The notes: generated by a model not told the origin, from the sequence alone. DNA of 64,000 nt from Pseudomonas sp. CHM02 (GCF_000612585.1 NZ_JFCA01000017.1:54445-118444), one strand, 5' to 3'; counted from the stretch's first letter, positions 52,830 to 61,623 are shown. Numbers and translations: made by a program.

Positions 52830-52830
52830 G

Positions 52831-53868
52831 ATGGCCGTCAAGACCAACTGGTATGAAGCCGACAGCCGCTTCATCCCCGGGCACTACCAACCGGCCACGC
52901 TGATCGACCTGGCCTTGTCCCGGGACATCGACAGTCATCGCCTGCTGCGCGGCACCGGGCTGTTCCACGAGGATATCCTCGCCGGCACTGCGCGACTGAG
53001 CCCGCAGCAATTTCTCGGGTTGATCGGCAACAGCCGCAAATTGCTCGACGCCGATGACAGCAGCTTCCTGTTTGGCCAGCGACTGTTGCCGGGCTATTAC
53101 GGCGCGGCCAGCCACGCCCTGGGCCATGCGCAGAACCTGCACCAGGCCCTGGAGATCCTGATCCAGCAACAGGTGCTGCTCAGCCCGTTGGTTACGCTGC
53201 AACTGGAGCTGGATGAGCACCACGCCTACCTGTACTGGCTGGACAGTTGCGGTGCAGGCGAACACTGGCGCTTTTTGCTCGAAGCCAGCATGACCTCACT
53301 GGTCGCCATGAGCCAATGGCTCGGCGGCGAACGCTTGCCGTGGGTGTGCAGTTTCAGTCATGCCGAACCGCGTTATGTCGAGCAGTACTGGGTGCACCTG
53401 GGCGAAGGCACACGTTTCGAGCGGCCGCTGGACATGATGAGCCTCCCGCGTGAATACCTGATACGCACCTGGCCGGGCGCCTCGGCCACCGCCGGCCAGG
53501 TGGCGCGCCAACAGGCCCGCGAGCAGATCGAACAGCTGGGCTTCGCCGGCAGCTTTCTCGACTGCCTCTACGACTACCTGCACGAGCAGGTACGCCAACC
53601 GCCGAGCCTGGAACAGGCCGCGCACGCCTTCGTCATGAGCCCGGCCACCCTCAAGCGCAAGCTGCACAAGCACGACACCGGCTTTCAGCAGCAGGTCGAC
53701 CGTGTGCGCAAGCAAGTGGCATTGCACCTGTATCAGGTCAAGGGCTACAGCAATGATGAAGTGGCGGCATACCTGAACTTCAACGATGCGGCAAACTTCC
53801 GGCGCTCGTTCAAGCGCTGGACCGGCAGCACGCCGAACCTGATCCGCCAGCTCTTCAACAGCCGCTAG
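52831..53868 (+). CDS. AraC-family regulator with arabinose-binding-like N-domain
   Basis: This 345-residue regulator has an N-terminal ligand domain of the AraC-binding type (LLRGTGLFHEDILAGTARLSPQQFLGLI) and a C-terminal double helix-turn-helix (SLEQAAHAFVMSPATLKRKLHKHDTGFQQQVDRVRKQVALHLY then SNDEVAAYLNFNDAANFRRSFKRWTGSTPNLIR). The start 52831 follows the GGDEF stop by one base; longer readings lie within that gene. Its target is unknown; coupling to the GGDEF gene suggests a joint signal. Confidence 0.9.
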   Translation: MAVKTNWYEADSRFIPGHYQPATLIDLALSRDIDSHRLLRGTGLFHEDILAGTARLSPQQFLGLIGNSRKLLDADDSSFLFGQRLLPGYYGAASHALGHAQNLHQALEILIQQQVLLSPLVTLQLELDEHHAYLYWLDSCGAGEHWRFLLEASMTSLVAMSQWLGGERLPWVCSFSHAEPRYVEQYWVHLGEGTRFERPLDMMSLPREYLIRTWPGASATAGQVARQQAREQIEQLGFAGSFLDCLYDYLHEQVRQPPSLEQAAHAFVMSPATLKRKLHKHDTGFQQQVDRVRKQVALHLYQVKGYSNDEVAAYLNFNDAANFRRSFKRWTGSTPNLIRQLFNSR

Positions 53869-53875
53869 CCAGGCC

Positions 53876-53977
53876 CAACTGTTCGGCGGCAGCGGCGTGG
53901 CCCACAGCGAGTTCAACCATAGCCAGACCCGTGGCGTGGCTGACCTGCGCCCGCAGGAACTGCCGCAGATGCCATGA
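53876..53977 (+). pseudogene. Possible pirin-like gene remnant
   Basis: A 33-codon open stretch just after the AraC gene reads QLFGGSGVAHSEFNHSQTRG and then VADLRPQELPQMP before a stop. GSGVAHSEFN resembles the metal-site motif of pirin/YhhW proteins, which should continue for 150 more residues. There is no start codon or ribosome site. It looks like a leftover of a deleted pirin-family gene; the match is short, so confidence is low. Confidence 0.35.
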
Positions 53978-54134
53978 CCGGCCCCGCAATGGCTCGCCGG
54001 TGCGAGCCATCGTTGGCGTCGATAGTCACCATCAGCCCAATGAAGTTCTCTTAAAAAATGCAACGCGTAACATTAGACCCATACCAGGCAGCACCCAGAT
54101 CCAAACCCAAACCAGACATTCGGAGCACACTCTC

Positions 54135-54521
54135 ATGAAACGCCAAATCTTCCTTAGCCTTGCTTTCTCGGTACTCGCTGCAAACGCATTTGCTCATCCT
54201 GTGGTCGCTGAAGGCGGCTCGGATCGCCTGATCGAAAGCCGTGTTGCCGAGGGTGGTTCCGACCGCCTGCAAGGTAACCGTGTTGCCGAAAATGGCTCGG
54301 ACCGCCTGCTGGAACGTCGTGTCGCCGAAGGTGGCGCTGATCGTCTGCAGGAACGCGGCCTGGCTGAAGGCGGTGCTGATCGTCTGCAAGAACGTGGCCT
54401 CGCCGAAGGCGGTGCTGATCGCCTGCAAGAACGTGGCCTCGCCGAAGGTGGTGCTGATCGCCTGCAAGAACGTGGCCTCGCCGAAGGTGGCGCCGATCGC
54501 CTGCAAGGCAACAACGCATAA
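54135..54521 (+). CDS. Exported protein of eight 13-residue repeats
   Basis: This 128-residue protein has a clear signal peptide (KRQIFLSLAFSVLAANAFA, cut near residue 20). It then consists almost only of eight tandem 13-residue units of pattern (V/L)AEGG(S/A)DRL(Q/I/L)ERG, with nothing after the last (...LQGNNA). The first three units differ from each other; the last five are almost identical in DNA as well, a sign of recent unit duplication. There is no Cys and no membrane segment after the signal, so it is probably periplasmic or secreted. I know no characterised family for it. A strong terminator follows. Confidence 0.85.
   Translation: MKRQIFLSLAFSVLAANAFAHPVVAEGGSDRLIESRVAEGGSDRLQGNRVAENGSDRLLERRVAEGGADRLQERGLAEGGADRLQERGLAEGGADRLQERGLAEGGADRLQERGLAEGGADRLQGNNA
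54204..54515 (+). repeat. Eight tandem 39-bp coding repeats
   Basis: The array is 8 units of 39 bp in frame. Units 4-8 differ at only a few third positions apart from the ends, while units 1-3 are more diverged. Such an array can change unit number by slippage or recombination without breaking the frame. Confidence 0.9.
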
Positions 54522-54545
54522 CCCCGCGCTGCTGGCGGGAACCCC

Positions 54546-54573
54546 AAACCGGCCTGATCAGCCGGTTTTTTTT
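54546..54573 (+). terminator. Intrinsic terminator of the repeat-protein gene
   Basis: AAACCGGC and GCCGGTTT pair around a 7-nt loop (CTGATCA) and are followed by a T run, 25 nt after the stop codon. This is a textbook intrinsic terminator and suggests a single-gene, well-expressed transcript. Confidence 0.92.
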
Positions 54574-54689
54574 CGCCTGTGATTGGCGCCATCCGCCATA
54601 TGGTTGGCCAGTCACGATCACGCTGGTGAAAGGAGTGATGGCGTTTCTGGTGGCATGCCTCGAGGGCGACACCCGCTTACGTCGCTGAA

Positions 54690-55649
54690 TCACGCCGGGT
54701 GCACGAGGAATTTCTTGCGGTACGCCGCTGGCAACAGGCCCACCCGTTGCTGGAACAGTCGGCGGAACGAGTTGCTGTCTTCGTAGCCCACAGCGTAGGT
54801 GATGCTTTCCAGGGTCATGCGGGTCGACTCGAGCATTTGCTTGGCCCGCTCCAGGCGCAGGGTCTGCAGGTAGGCAATGGGCGTGTAAGCGGTGGCTTCC
54901 TTGAAGCGCCGCTTGAAATTGCGCACGCCGAACCCGAAGCGTCGGGCCACGTCGTCGATGACCAACGGCTCGGCAAAGTGCTGCTCCAGCCAGTGCTGCA
55001 CGCGCAGGATCTCGCTGTCGCCATGGCTTTTGGGCAGCGACCACATGGCATACACCGATTGCTCGCTGCGCACATTGTCGATCAGCAGGTATTTGCCACA
55101 GGTATGGGCCAGTTCCGGCGAACCGAAACGGCGGATCAGGTGCAGCATCAAGTCCATCGCCGCACTTGCACCGCCACTGGTGATCACCCGGTTTTCTTCG
55201 CAGAGGATTTGCGCATCGTCCAGGCTTACGTCCGCATAGCGGCGGCGAAACAGCTCGGCCAACGCCCAGTGGGTCGTGGCGCGCAGGCCCTGCAGCACAC
55301 CGGATTCAGCCAACATGAAGGCCGCAGTGCACATCGACGCCAATACCGCGCCGCGGGCATGCTGTTCGCGCAACCAGGGGGCGTAGGCCGGAAACGTCGG
55401 CAGCGCCTCCTTCAAGGTGAACAGAAACCCCGGGATCAGCACCAGGTCGGTCTGTGCGATCTGCGCCACCGAGCCGTCCACCTGCAGACGCTGGCCGCCC
55501 CAGGCATTCACGGCCTGGCCGTCCAGGGAGGCGACCATCACGTCGAAGGGCGGGCTGTCGGCAAACAGGTTGGCGGCACTGAGCATCTCCAGGGCCGTGG
55601 TGGCACTGGCAGCCGAGCAACGATCAGCCAAGAGCAAGGTGATGTGCAT
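54690..55649 (-). CDS. GlxA-family regulator (DJ-1/PfpI plus AraC domain)
   Basis: This 319-residue regulator has an N-terminal DJ-1/PfpI-like domain (TDLVLIPGFLF, the nucleophile-elbow region VLASMCTAAFMLAESGVL with Cys, ATTHW) and a C-terminal AraC domain (LVIDDVARRFGFGVRNFKRRFKEATAYTPIAYLQTLRLERAKQML and the second helix pair ITYAVGYEDSNSFRRLF). Such regulators often control catabolism of quaternary amines or other nitrogen compounds. It is divergent from the thioesterase gene across 108 bp and may regulate it. Confidence 0.92.
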   Translation of the reverse strand: MHITLLLADRCSAASATTALEMLSAANLFADSPPFDVMVASLDGQAVNAWGGQRLQVDGSVAQIAQTDLVLIPGFLFTLKEALPTFPAYAPWLREQHARGAVLASMCTAAFMLAESGVLQGLRATTHWALAELFRRRYADVSLDDAQILCEENRVITSGGASAAMDLMLHLIRRFGSPELAHTCGKYLLIDNVRSEQSVYAMWSLPKSHGDSEILRVQHWLEQHFAEPLVIDDVARRFGFGVRNFKRRFKEATAYTPIAYLQTLRLERAKQMLESTRMTLESITYAVGYEDSNSFRRLFQQRVGLLPAAYRKKFLVHPA

Positions 55650-55757
55650 GAAAGGTATCCATTTGCGCTTTTCGCATGCAATAAGTCATTTGTGCACCTA
55701 CCTTAGCCGATTCGGCGCCTTTACAGTGTCGCTATCGATCAACTGTGTGGCGTCCTT

Positions 55758-56300
55758 ATGAACCTGTGGTTTCGCTTGCTCTTCATGTTGTCCCGGCGCC
55801 CCTGGCGCAAACCCGTCCACGGCCTCGCCACCACCGTGGTGCGCATGCGTGTCTGGCCGCTGGACCTGGATATCAACCGGCATGTCACCAATGGCCGCTA
55901 CTTTTCCCTGGCGGACGTTGCACGCATGGATTTCGTGTTGCGCACCGGCGCCTTTCGCGTGGCGCTGCGCAACAAGGCGCTGCCGATCGTGGGTGACACC
56001 TGGGGCAAGTTCCGCCGGGAGCTGAAGCTGTTTGAAGTGTTCGAAGTGCACACCCGCATGCTCGGCTGGGACCACAAGTGGAGCCTGATGGAGCACCGCT
56101 TTGTCAGCAGCGGCCGAGTGGTCGGCGTGGTGGTGATGCGCGGGCTGTTCCGCTCGGCCAAAGGCACCCTGCCCCCGAGTGACTTTGTGCGCGAGCTGGG
56201 CCTGGATGAAACCTCGCCGCCGATGCCGCAATGGCTCAGCGACTGGGCGCGTAGCTGTGATGATATGAGTGTGCAGTTGCGCGGGGAGGAGCAGGCTTGA
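55758..56300 (+). CDS. Hotdog-fold acyl-CoA thioesterase
   Basis: This 180-residue protein has a 4-hydroxybenzoyl-CoA thioesterase-like hotdog fold. DLDINRHVTNGRYFSLADVARMDF, with the catalytic Asp/Asn-His region and the following helix, is diagnostic, as is FEVHTRMLGWDHKWSLMEHRF. The N-terminus is hydrophobic and basic, as in the membrane-near THEM6-like branch. The acyl substrate is not known. It is divergent from the GlxA-type regulator. Confidence 0.85.
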   Translation: MNLWFRLLFMLSRRPWRKPVHGLATTVVRMRVWPLDLDINRHVTNGRYFSLADVARMDFVLRTGAFRVALRNKALPIVGDTWGKFRRELKLFEVFEVHTRMLGWDHKWSLMEHRFVSSGRVVGVVVMRGLFRSAKGTLPPSDFVRELGLDETSPPMPQWLSDWARSCDDMSVQLRGEEQA

Positions 56301-56340
56301 ATGCAGCCCGCTCGCTCAGCGTGTCAAGCCTTGGCCCCTT

Positions 56341-57129
56341 TCACCAACTCTCCCCCAACCCCAGCAGACCCAGTATCTGCCGCCGCAGGTCCACCAGATA
56401 AGGATCGTCGCGATGCCGGGGGTACGGCCGGTCGATCTTCAGTTGTGCCTGGATCCTGGCTGGCCGGTCGCTGAATACAATCACGCGGTTGGCCAACAGC
56501 AAGGCTTCTTCCACATCGTGGGTGACCAGCAGGGCCGTATAGCCCTGGCGTTGCCACAAGTCGATCAACTCTTTTTGCATGGTGATGCGGGTCAGGGAGT
56601 CGAGCTTGCCCAGAGGTTCGTCGAGGATCAGCAGGCGCGGTTGGTTGACCAGCGCGCGCGCCAGTGCCACCCGTTGGGCCATGCCGCCGGACAACTGCCG
56701 GGGATACGCACGCGCGAACTGGCTGAGGCCGACTTTTTCCAGGGCTTCGTCGACCTTGGCCGAATGGGTCTTGAGCAAGCCCTGAGCTTCCAGGCCGACG
56801 GCGACGTTGTCCCAGACACGTCGCCACGGGTACAGGGTCGGGTCCTGGAACACCACCACGCGGCTCGGGTCCGGGCCGGTGATGGCTTCACCGTCGGCCA
56901 GCACTCGGCCGGAATCCGCAGGTTCCAGGCCGGCCACCAGGCGCAGCAAAGTGGACTTGCCGCAGCCCGACGGCCCGAGCAAGGCCACAAACTCGCCCGG
57001 CGCCACGTCCAGGGACACCCGCTCCAGCACCGGCAGATGCTGGCCGTCCAGGGCAAAGCCATGGCTGAGGTGTTCGATGCGCAGCGCCAAACCTTCGGGC
57101 GCCGATACCGCGTGTGCCAGGGCTACCAT
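56341..57129 (-). CDS. Nitrate/sulfonate/taurine-type ABC transporter ATPase
   Basis: This 262-residue ATPase has Walker A GPSGCGKST, signature LSGGMAQRVALARALV, Walker B LLILDEPLGKLD and switch THDVEEA. VVFQDPTLYPWRRVWDNVAVGLEAQ is typical of the SsuB/TauB/NrtD group. It overlaps the permease gene by 7 bp and is the last gene of this operon. Confidence 0.9.
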   Translation of the reverse strand: MVALAHAVSAPEGLALRIEHLSHGFALDGQHLPVLERVSLDVAPGEFVALLGPSGCGKSTLLRLVAGLEPADSGRVLADGEAITGPDPSRVVVFQDPTLYPWRRVWDNVAVGLEAQGLLKTHSAKVDEALEKVGLSQFARAYPRQLSGGMAQRVALARALVNQPRLLILDEPLGKLDSLTRITMQKELIDLWQRQGYTALLVTHDVEEALLLANRVIVFSDRPARIQAQLKIDRPYPRHRDDPYLVDLRRQILGLLGLGESW

Positions 57130-58112
57130 TTCATCGTTCCTTTCTGCCAGGCCAGCAGGCGGTCACGCACCAGGAACAACCCGGTGATCAACCCCGAACA
57201 GGCGAGTGCCATGATCAGCAAGGCGGCGTACATATTGGCGTAGGCGGCCCAACCCTGGGCCCATTGCAGGTACCAGCCGATGCCGGATTTGACTCCCATC
57301 ATTTCCGCTACCACCAGGGTCGAAAACGATGCGCCCAGGCCCATGAACAGACCGACGAACACGTGGGGCAATGCAGCTGGAATCGCCACCTTGAAAATCA
57401 GGAAGCATTGCTTGGCGCCGAGGGTACGGGCCACGTCGTAATAGGCTTTGTCGACGCTGGCCACGCCCGACCAGGTCAGCACCGTGACCGGGAACCAGGT
57501 GGCCAGGGCAATCAGAAAGACGCTGGCGCTCCAACTGCTGGGAAACAGGAAAAAGCACAGCGGCAACAATGCCGTCGATGGCACCGGACCGAGGATGCGC
57601 AGCACCGGGTGCAGCCAATAGCCGATGCGCGTGGACCATCCGATAGCCACACCGGCAATAAACCCGGTAATCGCACCCAGGGCCACGCCCGAGCCCAGCA
57701 GCAATGCCGAATGCAGCAGGCTGTCGGCCAGCCGAGAGTAGTCTTCGATGTACACCGCCAGCAACGCCTGGGGCGGCGCGAAAAACGGCACCGGCAACAG
57801 CGCCAGCTTGGCGGTGAGCAATTCCCAGAGGCCCAGCAGCAGCGGCAAGGCGATCAGCCAGGGACCGGCATTGCGCAGGCGCTGGCCCAGCTTCGGCACC
57901 TTGCGCCCCAGCAGGCTCAGCACGATGAACAGCGCTGCGACACCCACGCACAGATTGGCCAGGCCTTGGGTCATGGGCCAGTTGCGCGTTGCGTTGGGCC
58001 AGTAGCTGATCAACAGCGCGACAGCCAGCCAGGCTGCCACCACGGCTGCGCCCTGCCAACCGACCCTCAAGGTCAGCGGCGGGTTGAGGGTGGTTGCGTC
58101 AACTGAAGACAT
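57123..58112 (-). CDS. Nitrate/sulfonate/taurine-type ABC transporter permease
   Basis: This 329-residue permease has six or more membrane helices and the coupling loop DVARTLGAKQCFLIFKVAIPAALPHVFVGL (EAA motif). ATG 58112 is used; an in-frame start 21 nt upstream is possible. The start overlaps the end of the binding-protein gene by 14 bp, and the ATPase gene overlaps its end, so all three make one importer. Confidence 0.9.
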   Translation of the reverse strand: MSSVDATTLNPPLTLRVGWQGAAVVAAWLAVALLISYWPNATRNWPMTQGLANLCVGVAALFIVLSLLGRKVPKLGQRLRNAGPWLIALPLLLGLWELLTAKLALLPVPFFAPPQALLAVYIEDYSRLADSLLHSALLLGSGVALGAITGFIAGVAIGWSTRIGYWLHPVLRILGPVPSTALLPLCFFLFPSSWSASVFLIALATWFPVTVLTWSGVASVDKAYYDVARTLGAKQCFLIFKVAIPAALPHVFVGLFMGLGASFSTLVVAEMMGVKSGIGWYLQWAQGWAAYANMYAALLIMALACSGLITGLFLVRDRLLAWQKGTMKW

Positions 58113-59157
58113 CGGCGGTGATCTCCTTGGCAAACTCCAGCGGATCGGTGCTCTTGCTGATCACTTCGACGGTTTTCAAGTCGGTCACGTAGGTGAGGAT
58201 TTCCTGGGTCAACGCCGCGCCTACTGCGTGATGCCCGTGGGTGTGATCGTGGAGGATGGCCTGCACTTCTTCCACCGACGTGTTCAGCGCATGGGCCTGG
58301 AAGCCCTTGGCGACTTCCTCCGGGTGCTGCACGGAATAATCGTGGGCTTCCAGGATCGCCTGGGTCAGTGCCGCGACCACGCGTTTGTCTTCGCGCACCA
58401 ATTTGCCGGTGACCCCCACCACGCAGCAACTGAGGTTGGCGTATTCCTCCACCAGGTTGGTGGACAGCTCACGCGCCACTCCGGACTTGATCAGGCGGTA
58501 CATGAACGGGTCACTGCCGCTCACTGCCTGCACTTCGCCGCGCTCCAGCGCAGTGCCCAGCAAGTCGGCGGGATACAGGCGCCACTCCACATCGCGCACG
58601 GGGTCCACACCGTGTTTTTTCAGCAGGATCGAGAAGAAATTGCGGTCCGGGCTGGCCATGTCGGTTACGCCGACGGCCTTGCCCTTGAGGTCTTCGAGCC
58701 TGGTCACGCCGCCGTTCGCGGCACTGAGCAAGCGCAGGCAGCCGCCGTGGGTGCCGGCGGTGAGCTTCACATCAAAGCCCTGTTCCAGGGCCTTGAGCCA
58801 ACGCAGCGCCATGCCCACGCCCGCATCGGCCTTGCCGGTGGCAATGGCTTCGAGCAGCACTTCGGTGGAGTTGCCGAAGTTGACCAGTTCCACGTCCAGG
58901 TTGTGCCTGGTGAAGAAGCCTTGGCCATGGGCGATCACCACCGGAGCCAGGCACACCGCGTTGAGGTTGACCGCCAGTTTCAGCTTGCGTGGCGCGTCGA
59001 GGCGGATGAACTCACCGGTGCCGGCGGGTTCCTGTGAGGTGTTGTGGCCGGCGTGTTCGTCGGCGGCGAAGCCCAGGCGTGGCAGCGACAGGCTCGCCAG
59101 GGTGATGCCGGCCAGGCCGAGCAGGCGGCGGCGGGTCAAATGATCGAAGTCAGCCAT
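58099..59157 (-). CDS. Tat-exported ABC substrate-binding protein (NrtA/SsuA type)
   Basis: This 352-residue binding protein has a twin-arginine signal (LTRRRLLGLAGITLASLSLP) and so is probably exported folded. The binding fold follows: LKLAVNLNAVCLAPVVIAHGQGFFTRHNLDVELVNFGNSTEVLLEAIATGKADAGVGMALRW. His-rich stretches DEHAGHN after the signal and HDHTHGHH near residue 300 could bind metal. ATG 59157 with AGGGA upstream is preferred to one 21 nt earlier. It supplies the permease and ATPase encoded after it. Confidence 0.88.
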   Translation of the reverse strand: MADFDHLTRRRLLGLAGITLASLSLPRLGFAADEHAGHNTSQEPAGTGEFIRLDAPRKLKLAVNLNAVCLAPVVIAHGQGFFTRHNLDVELVNFGNSTEVLLEAIATGKADAGVGMALRWLKALEQGFDVKLTAGTHGGCLRLLSAANGGVTRLEDLKGKAVGVTDMASPDRNFFSILLKKHGVDPVRDVEWRLYPADLLGTALERGEVQAVSGSDPFMYRLIKSGVARELSTNLVEEYANLSCCVVGVTGKLVREDKRVVAALTQAILEAHDYSVQHPEEVAKGFQAHALNTSVEEVQAILHDHTHGHHAVGAALTQEILTYVTDLKTVEVISKSTDPLEFAKEITADVFS

Positions 59158-59208
59158 GCAAAATATCCCTTTTATCAACTCAGTAATAAAGCCGGTGAGC
59201 AGCCCTTC

Positions 59209-59341
59209 TGTGGTGAGCGGGCTTGCCCCGCGCTGGGCTGCGAAGCAGCCCTAATCCGGCCACCTCGTTTTACCTGCGAGAACACAGCGGCCGTGATGGG
59301 GTCGCTTCGCGCCCCAGCGCGGGGCAAGCCCGCTCACCACA
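59209..59341. repeat. REPIN (GTGAGCGGGCTTGCCCCGCG family)
   Basis: Arms of about 29 bp (59209-59237 and 59313-59341), complementary, enclose a long spacer that itself contains GGGGTCGCTTCGCGCCCC. The same family begins at 63899 at the window end. It separates the monooxygenase gene from the importer genes. Confidence 0.85.
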
Positions 59342-59362
59342 ACTCATCAGATGAACAGCCAC

Positions 59363-60688
59363 TCAAGCCTGCAGCCCAGCCAGGCCCAGGTGCTCGCGCA
59401 GCGTCGACCCTTCGTACGCGGTGCGGAACAATCCCTTGCGCTGCAAATGCGGAATCACGCTCTCGACGAACTCTGTGAACGAGCCCGGCAAATACCCCGG
59501 AGAAATCACAAACCCATCGCAACCGCCCTGCTCGAACAACTCCGCCAGCTGGTCGGCAACCTGCGCGCCAGTGCCCACCAATTGCGGCACGCGCACGCTG
59601 CTGGCGAAGATGCGCCCGAGTTGTTCCAAGGTGGTTTCCGGGCCTTGCATCAAGAGCTTTTCAGCCGCCGCCGGGTGGATCAGTGGCGACTGGGCGATCT
59701 CGGCCAATGTCGCGGACAGCGGGAATGGCGACAGGTCTACATTCAGCTGCGAGGCCAGTGTCACCAGCCCCAGTTCCGGGCGTGCCAGCGCGTTGTGCTG
59801 ATCGCGCTTGGCGCGGGCCTCGGCTTCGCTGCCGCCAATGAACGGCATCACCGCCGTCAGCACTTTGCAGCTGTCGGCCTCGCGACCTTGCTGCACCACC
59901 TGGGCGCGCACGTCATCACGAAACGCGCGCATGGCCGCCAAGTGCGGGTGAATGGTGAAGATTGCCTCGGCCCAACGCGCACCGAAGCGCCGGCCACGTC
60001 CGGAGGATCCGGCCTGGATCAGCACCGGTCGGCCCTGGGGTGTGCGAGGGATATTCAGCGGACCTTCAACCTTGAACCACTCGCCCTGATGCTGCACCGA
60101 ACGGATCAACTCGGGGTCCGCCAGCACACCGCTTTCGCGGTCCAGTTTCAGGGCGTCCTTGCCCCAGCTGTTCCAGAGTTTCAACGCGACTTCGACAAAC
60201 TCATCGGCGCGGTCGTAGCGCAGGTCGTGCTCCAGGTGCTTGTCCTTGCCGAACAGACGCCCTTCGCTGTCGTTCATCGAGGTGACGATATTCCACGCTG
60301 CGCGACCCTTGGACAGGTGATCGAGGGTGGCGAACTCACGGGCGATATGCGCCGGTTCGTAATAAGTGGTGGAGCGCGTCGCACCCAGGCCCAGCTTGTT
60401 GGTCTTGCCGACCAGATAAGACAGGATCGGCAACGGATCGAGGCGCGTGGCGTCCTGGGCGCCGTAGCGCAGGGCAAACTCGCGGGAGCCGCCCATCTGG
60501 TCGCCCACCGCCAGGCGATCGGCGAAGAACAGAAAGTCGAACAACCCCTCCTCCACCACTTTGGCCACCCGCGCGTAGTACTCGGGGTCGAGGTAATTGC
60601 CGACGGTTTCCGGGTGGCGCCACACCGCATGGCTGTGCACCACCGGGCCACTCAACAGGAACGCGGATAAATGGATTTGGCGGCTCAT
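59363..60688 (-). CDS. NtaA/SnaA/DszA-type flavin-dependent monooxygenase
   Basis: This 441-residue monooxygenase is the second of its subfamily in the window. Hallmarks are FFADRLAVGDQ, ATLDHLSKGRAAWNIVTSMN and LIQAGSSGRGRRFGARWAEAIF. It probably oxidises a substrate brought in by the neighbouring importer or binding protein, with flavin supplied by an outside reductase. ATG 60688 overlaps the upstream binding-protein stop (ATGA), so the two are coupled; a longer reading would add five residues. Confidence 0.9.
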   Translation of the reverse strand: MSRQIHLSAFLLSGPVVHSHAVWRHPETVGNYLDPEYYARVAKVVEEGLFDFLFFADRLAVGDQMGGSREFALRYGAQDATRLDPLPILSYLVGKTNKLGLGATRSTTYYEPAHIAREFATLDHLSKGRAAWNIVTSMNDSEGRLFGKDKHLEHDLRYDRADEFVEVALKLWNSWGKDALKLDRESGVLADPELIRSVQHQGEWFKVEGPLNIPRTPQGRPVLIQAGSSGRGRRFGARWAEAIFTIHPHLAAMRAFRDDVRAQVVQQGREADSCKVLTAVMPFIGGSEAEARAKRDQHNALARPELGLVTLASQLNVDLSPFPLSATLAEIAQSPLIHPAAAEKLLMQGPETTLEQLGRIFASSVRVPQLVGTGAQVADQLAELFEQGGCDGFVISPGYLPGSFTEFVESVIPHLQRKGLFRTAYEGSTLREHLGLAGLQA

Positions 60689-61623
60689 GGTTTTGGCGTC
60701 CACACGGTGATGGCGTTGATCTTCAGCGCCTTGGGGATCAGCTTGGCGGCGTAGTAGGTGTCGGCGATACGCTGTTGCTCGGCGAGGTTTTCCAGTTTGA
60801 CCGGGATGATGTCGTAGCTGCGGCGGCTATTGGTGCGCTCCACCGTGGCCGGGGCGATATTGCCCCACAGCGGGCCGAGGATTTCAGCGGCTTCCTTGGG
60901 ATGGGCCTTCACCCATTGGCCGGTTTCGCGCAGGGTGTCGAAGGTCACCTGCAACACATCCGGGTGGGCCTTGGCGAACTTCGTCGTAGCCAGGTAGAAA
61001 CGGTTGTAGTCGGCCAGGCCGTCCTTGCCGTCGGCGATCACACGTACGTGGTGATCCAGCTGTTGGGTGGCGAGGAACGGGTCCCAGATCACCCAGGCGT
61101 CGACACTGCCATTGGCGAAGGCGGCGCCGCCGTCCGGGGCTTCCAGGTAACGCGGGGTGATATCCGCCAGGGTCAGCCCGGCCTTTTTCAGCGCGGAGAT
61201 CAGCAGATAATTGCTGCCCGAGCCTTTGGACACGGCGACGGTCTTGCCCTTGAGGTCGGCGATGCTGTGGATCGGTGATTGGTCCTGGACGATGATCGCC
61301 TGGGCGCCCGGCGATGAGTTTTCCTGGGCGTAGTAGGTCATCGGTGCATCGGCGGCCTGGGTGAACAGCGCAAAGGCGTCGGCCACATCCGCGTGCAGGT
61401 CGACGCTGCCGGCGTTCAACGAGCTGAGCAGGCCGGTGCTGAATTCGTGCCAGTTCACCGTGAAACCGAGAGGCTTGAGGCGTTGCTCCAGCTGGCCATT
61501 TTGCTTGAGCAGGATCCACAGGGTCGACGAGCGCTGGTAGCTGATGTCCAGGGTTTGCTCGGCATGGGCAGCGGCCCCGGCGAACAGCAAACTGGCGGCA
61601 ACGATAAGTTTCTTGAACGTCAT
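60685..61623 (-). CDS. Aliphatic-sulfonate-type ABC substrate-binding protein
   Basis: This 312-residue SsuA-type binding protein has a signal peptide (about 1-21, cut after AHA), then LDISYQRSSTLWILLKQNGQLEQRL, FSTGLLSSLNAGSVDLHADVADAFALF and LKGKTVAVSKGSGSNYLLISALKKAG. It shares a C-terminal segment LGPLWGN...RSY with the divergent gene at 61869, marking the two as paralogues. ATG 61623 is used, as longer forms precede the signal peptide. It is coupled to the monooxygenase. Confidence 0.92.
   Translation of the reverse strand: MTFKKLIVAASLLFAGAAAHAEQTLDISYQRSSTLWILLKQNGQLEQRLKPLGFTVNWHEFSTGLLSSLNAGSVDLHADVADAFALFTQAADAPMTYYAQENSSPGAQAIIVQDQSPIHSIADLKGKTVAVSKGSGSNYLLISALKKAGLTLADITPRYLEAPDGGAAFANGSVDAWVIWDPFLATQQLDHHVRVIADGKDGLADYNRFYLATTKFAKAHPDVLQVTFDTLRETGQWVKAHPKEAAEILGPLWGNIAPATVERTNSRRSYDIIPVKLENLAEQQRIADTYYAAKLIPKALKINAITVWTPKP

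Noticed and set aside
54204..54515. Tandem repeats considered as a CRISPR array
   Set aside because: The 39-bp units are contiguous, with no unique spacers, and are in frame within a coding sequence with a signal peptide.
54194..54592. Minus-strand repetitive open frame across the same repeats
   Set aside because: It arises from the repeat periodicity on the opposite strand; it lacks a signal peptide and ribosome site, and the terminator orientation supports the plus strand.
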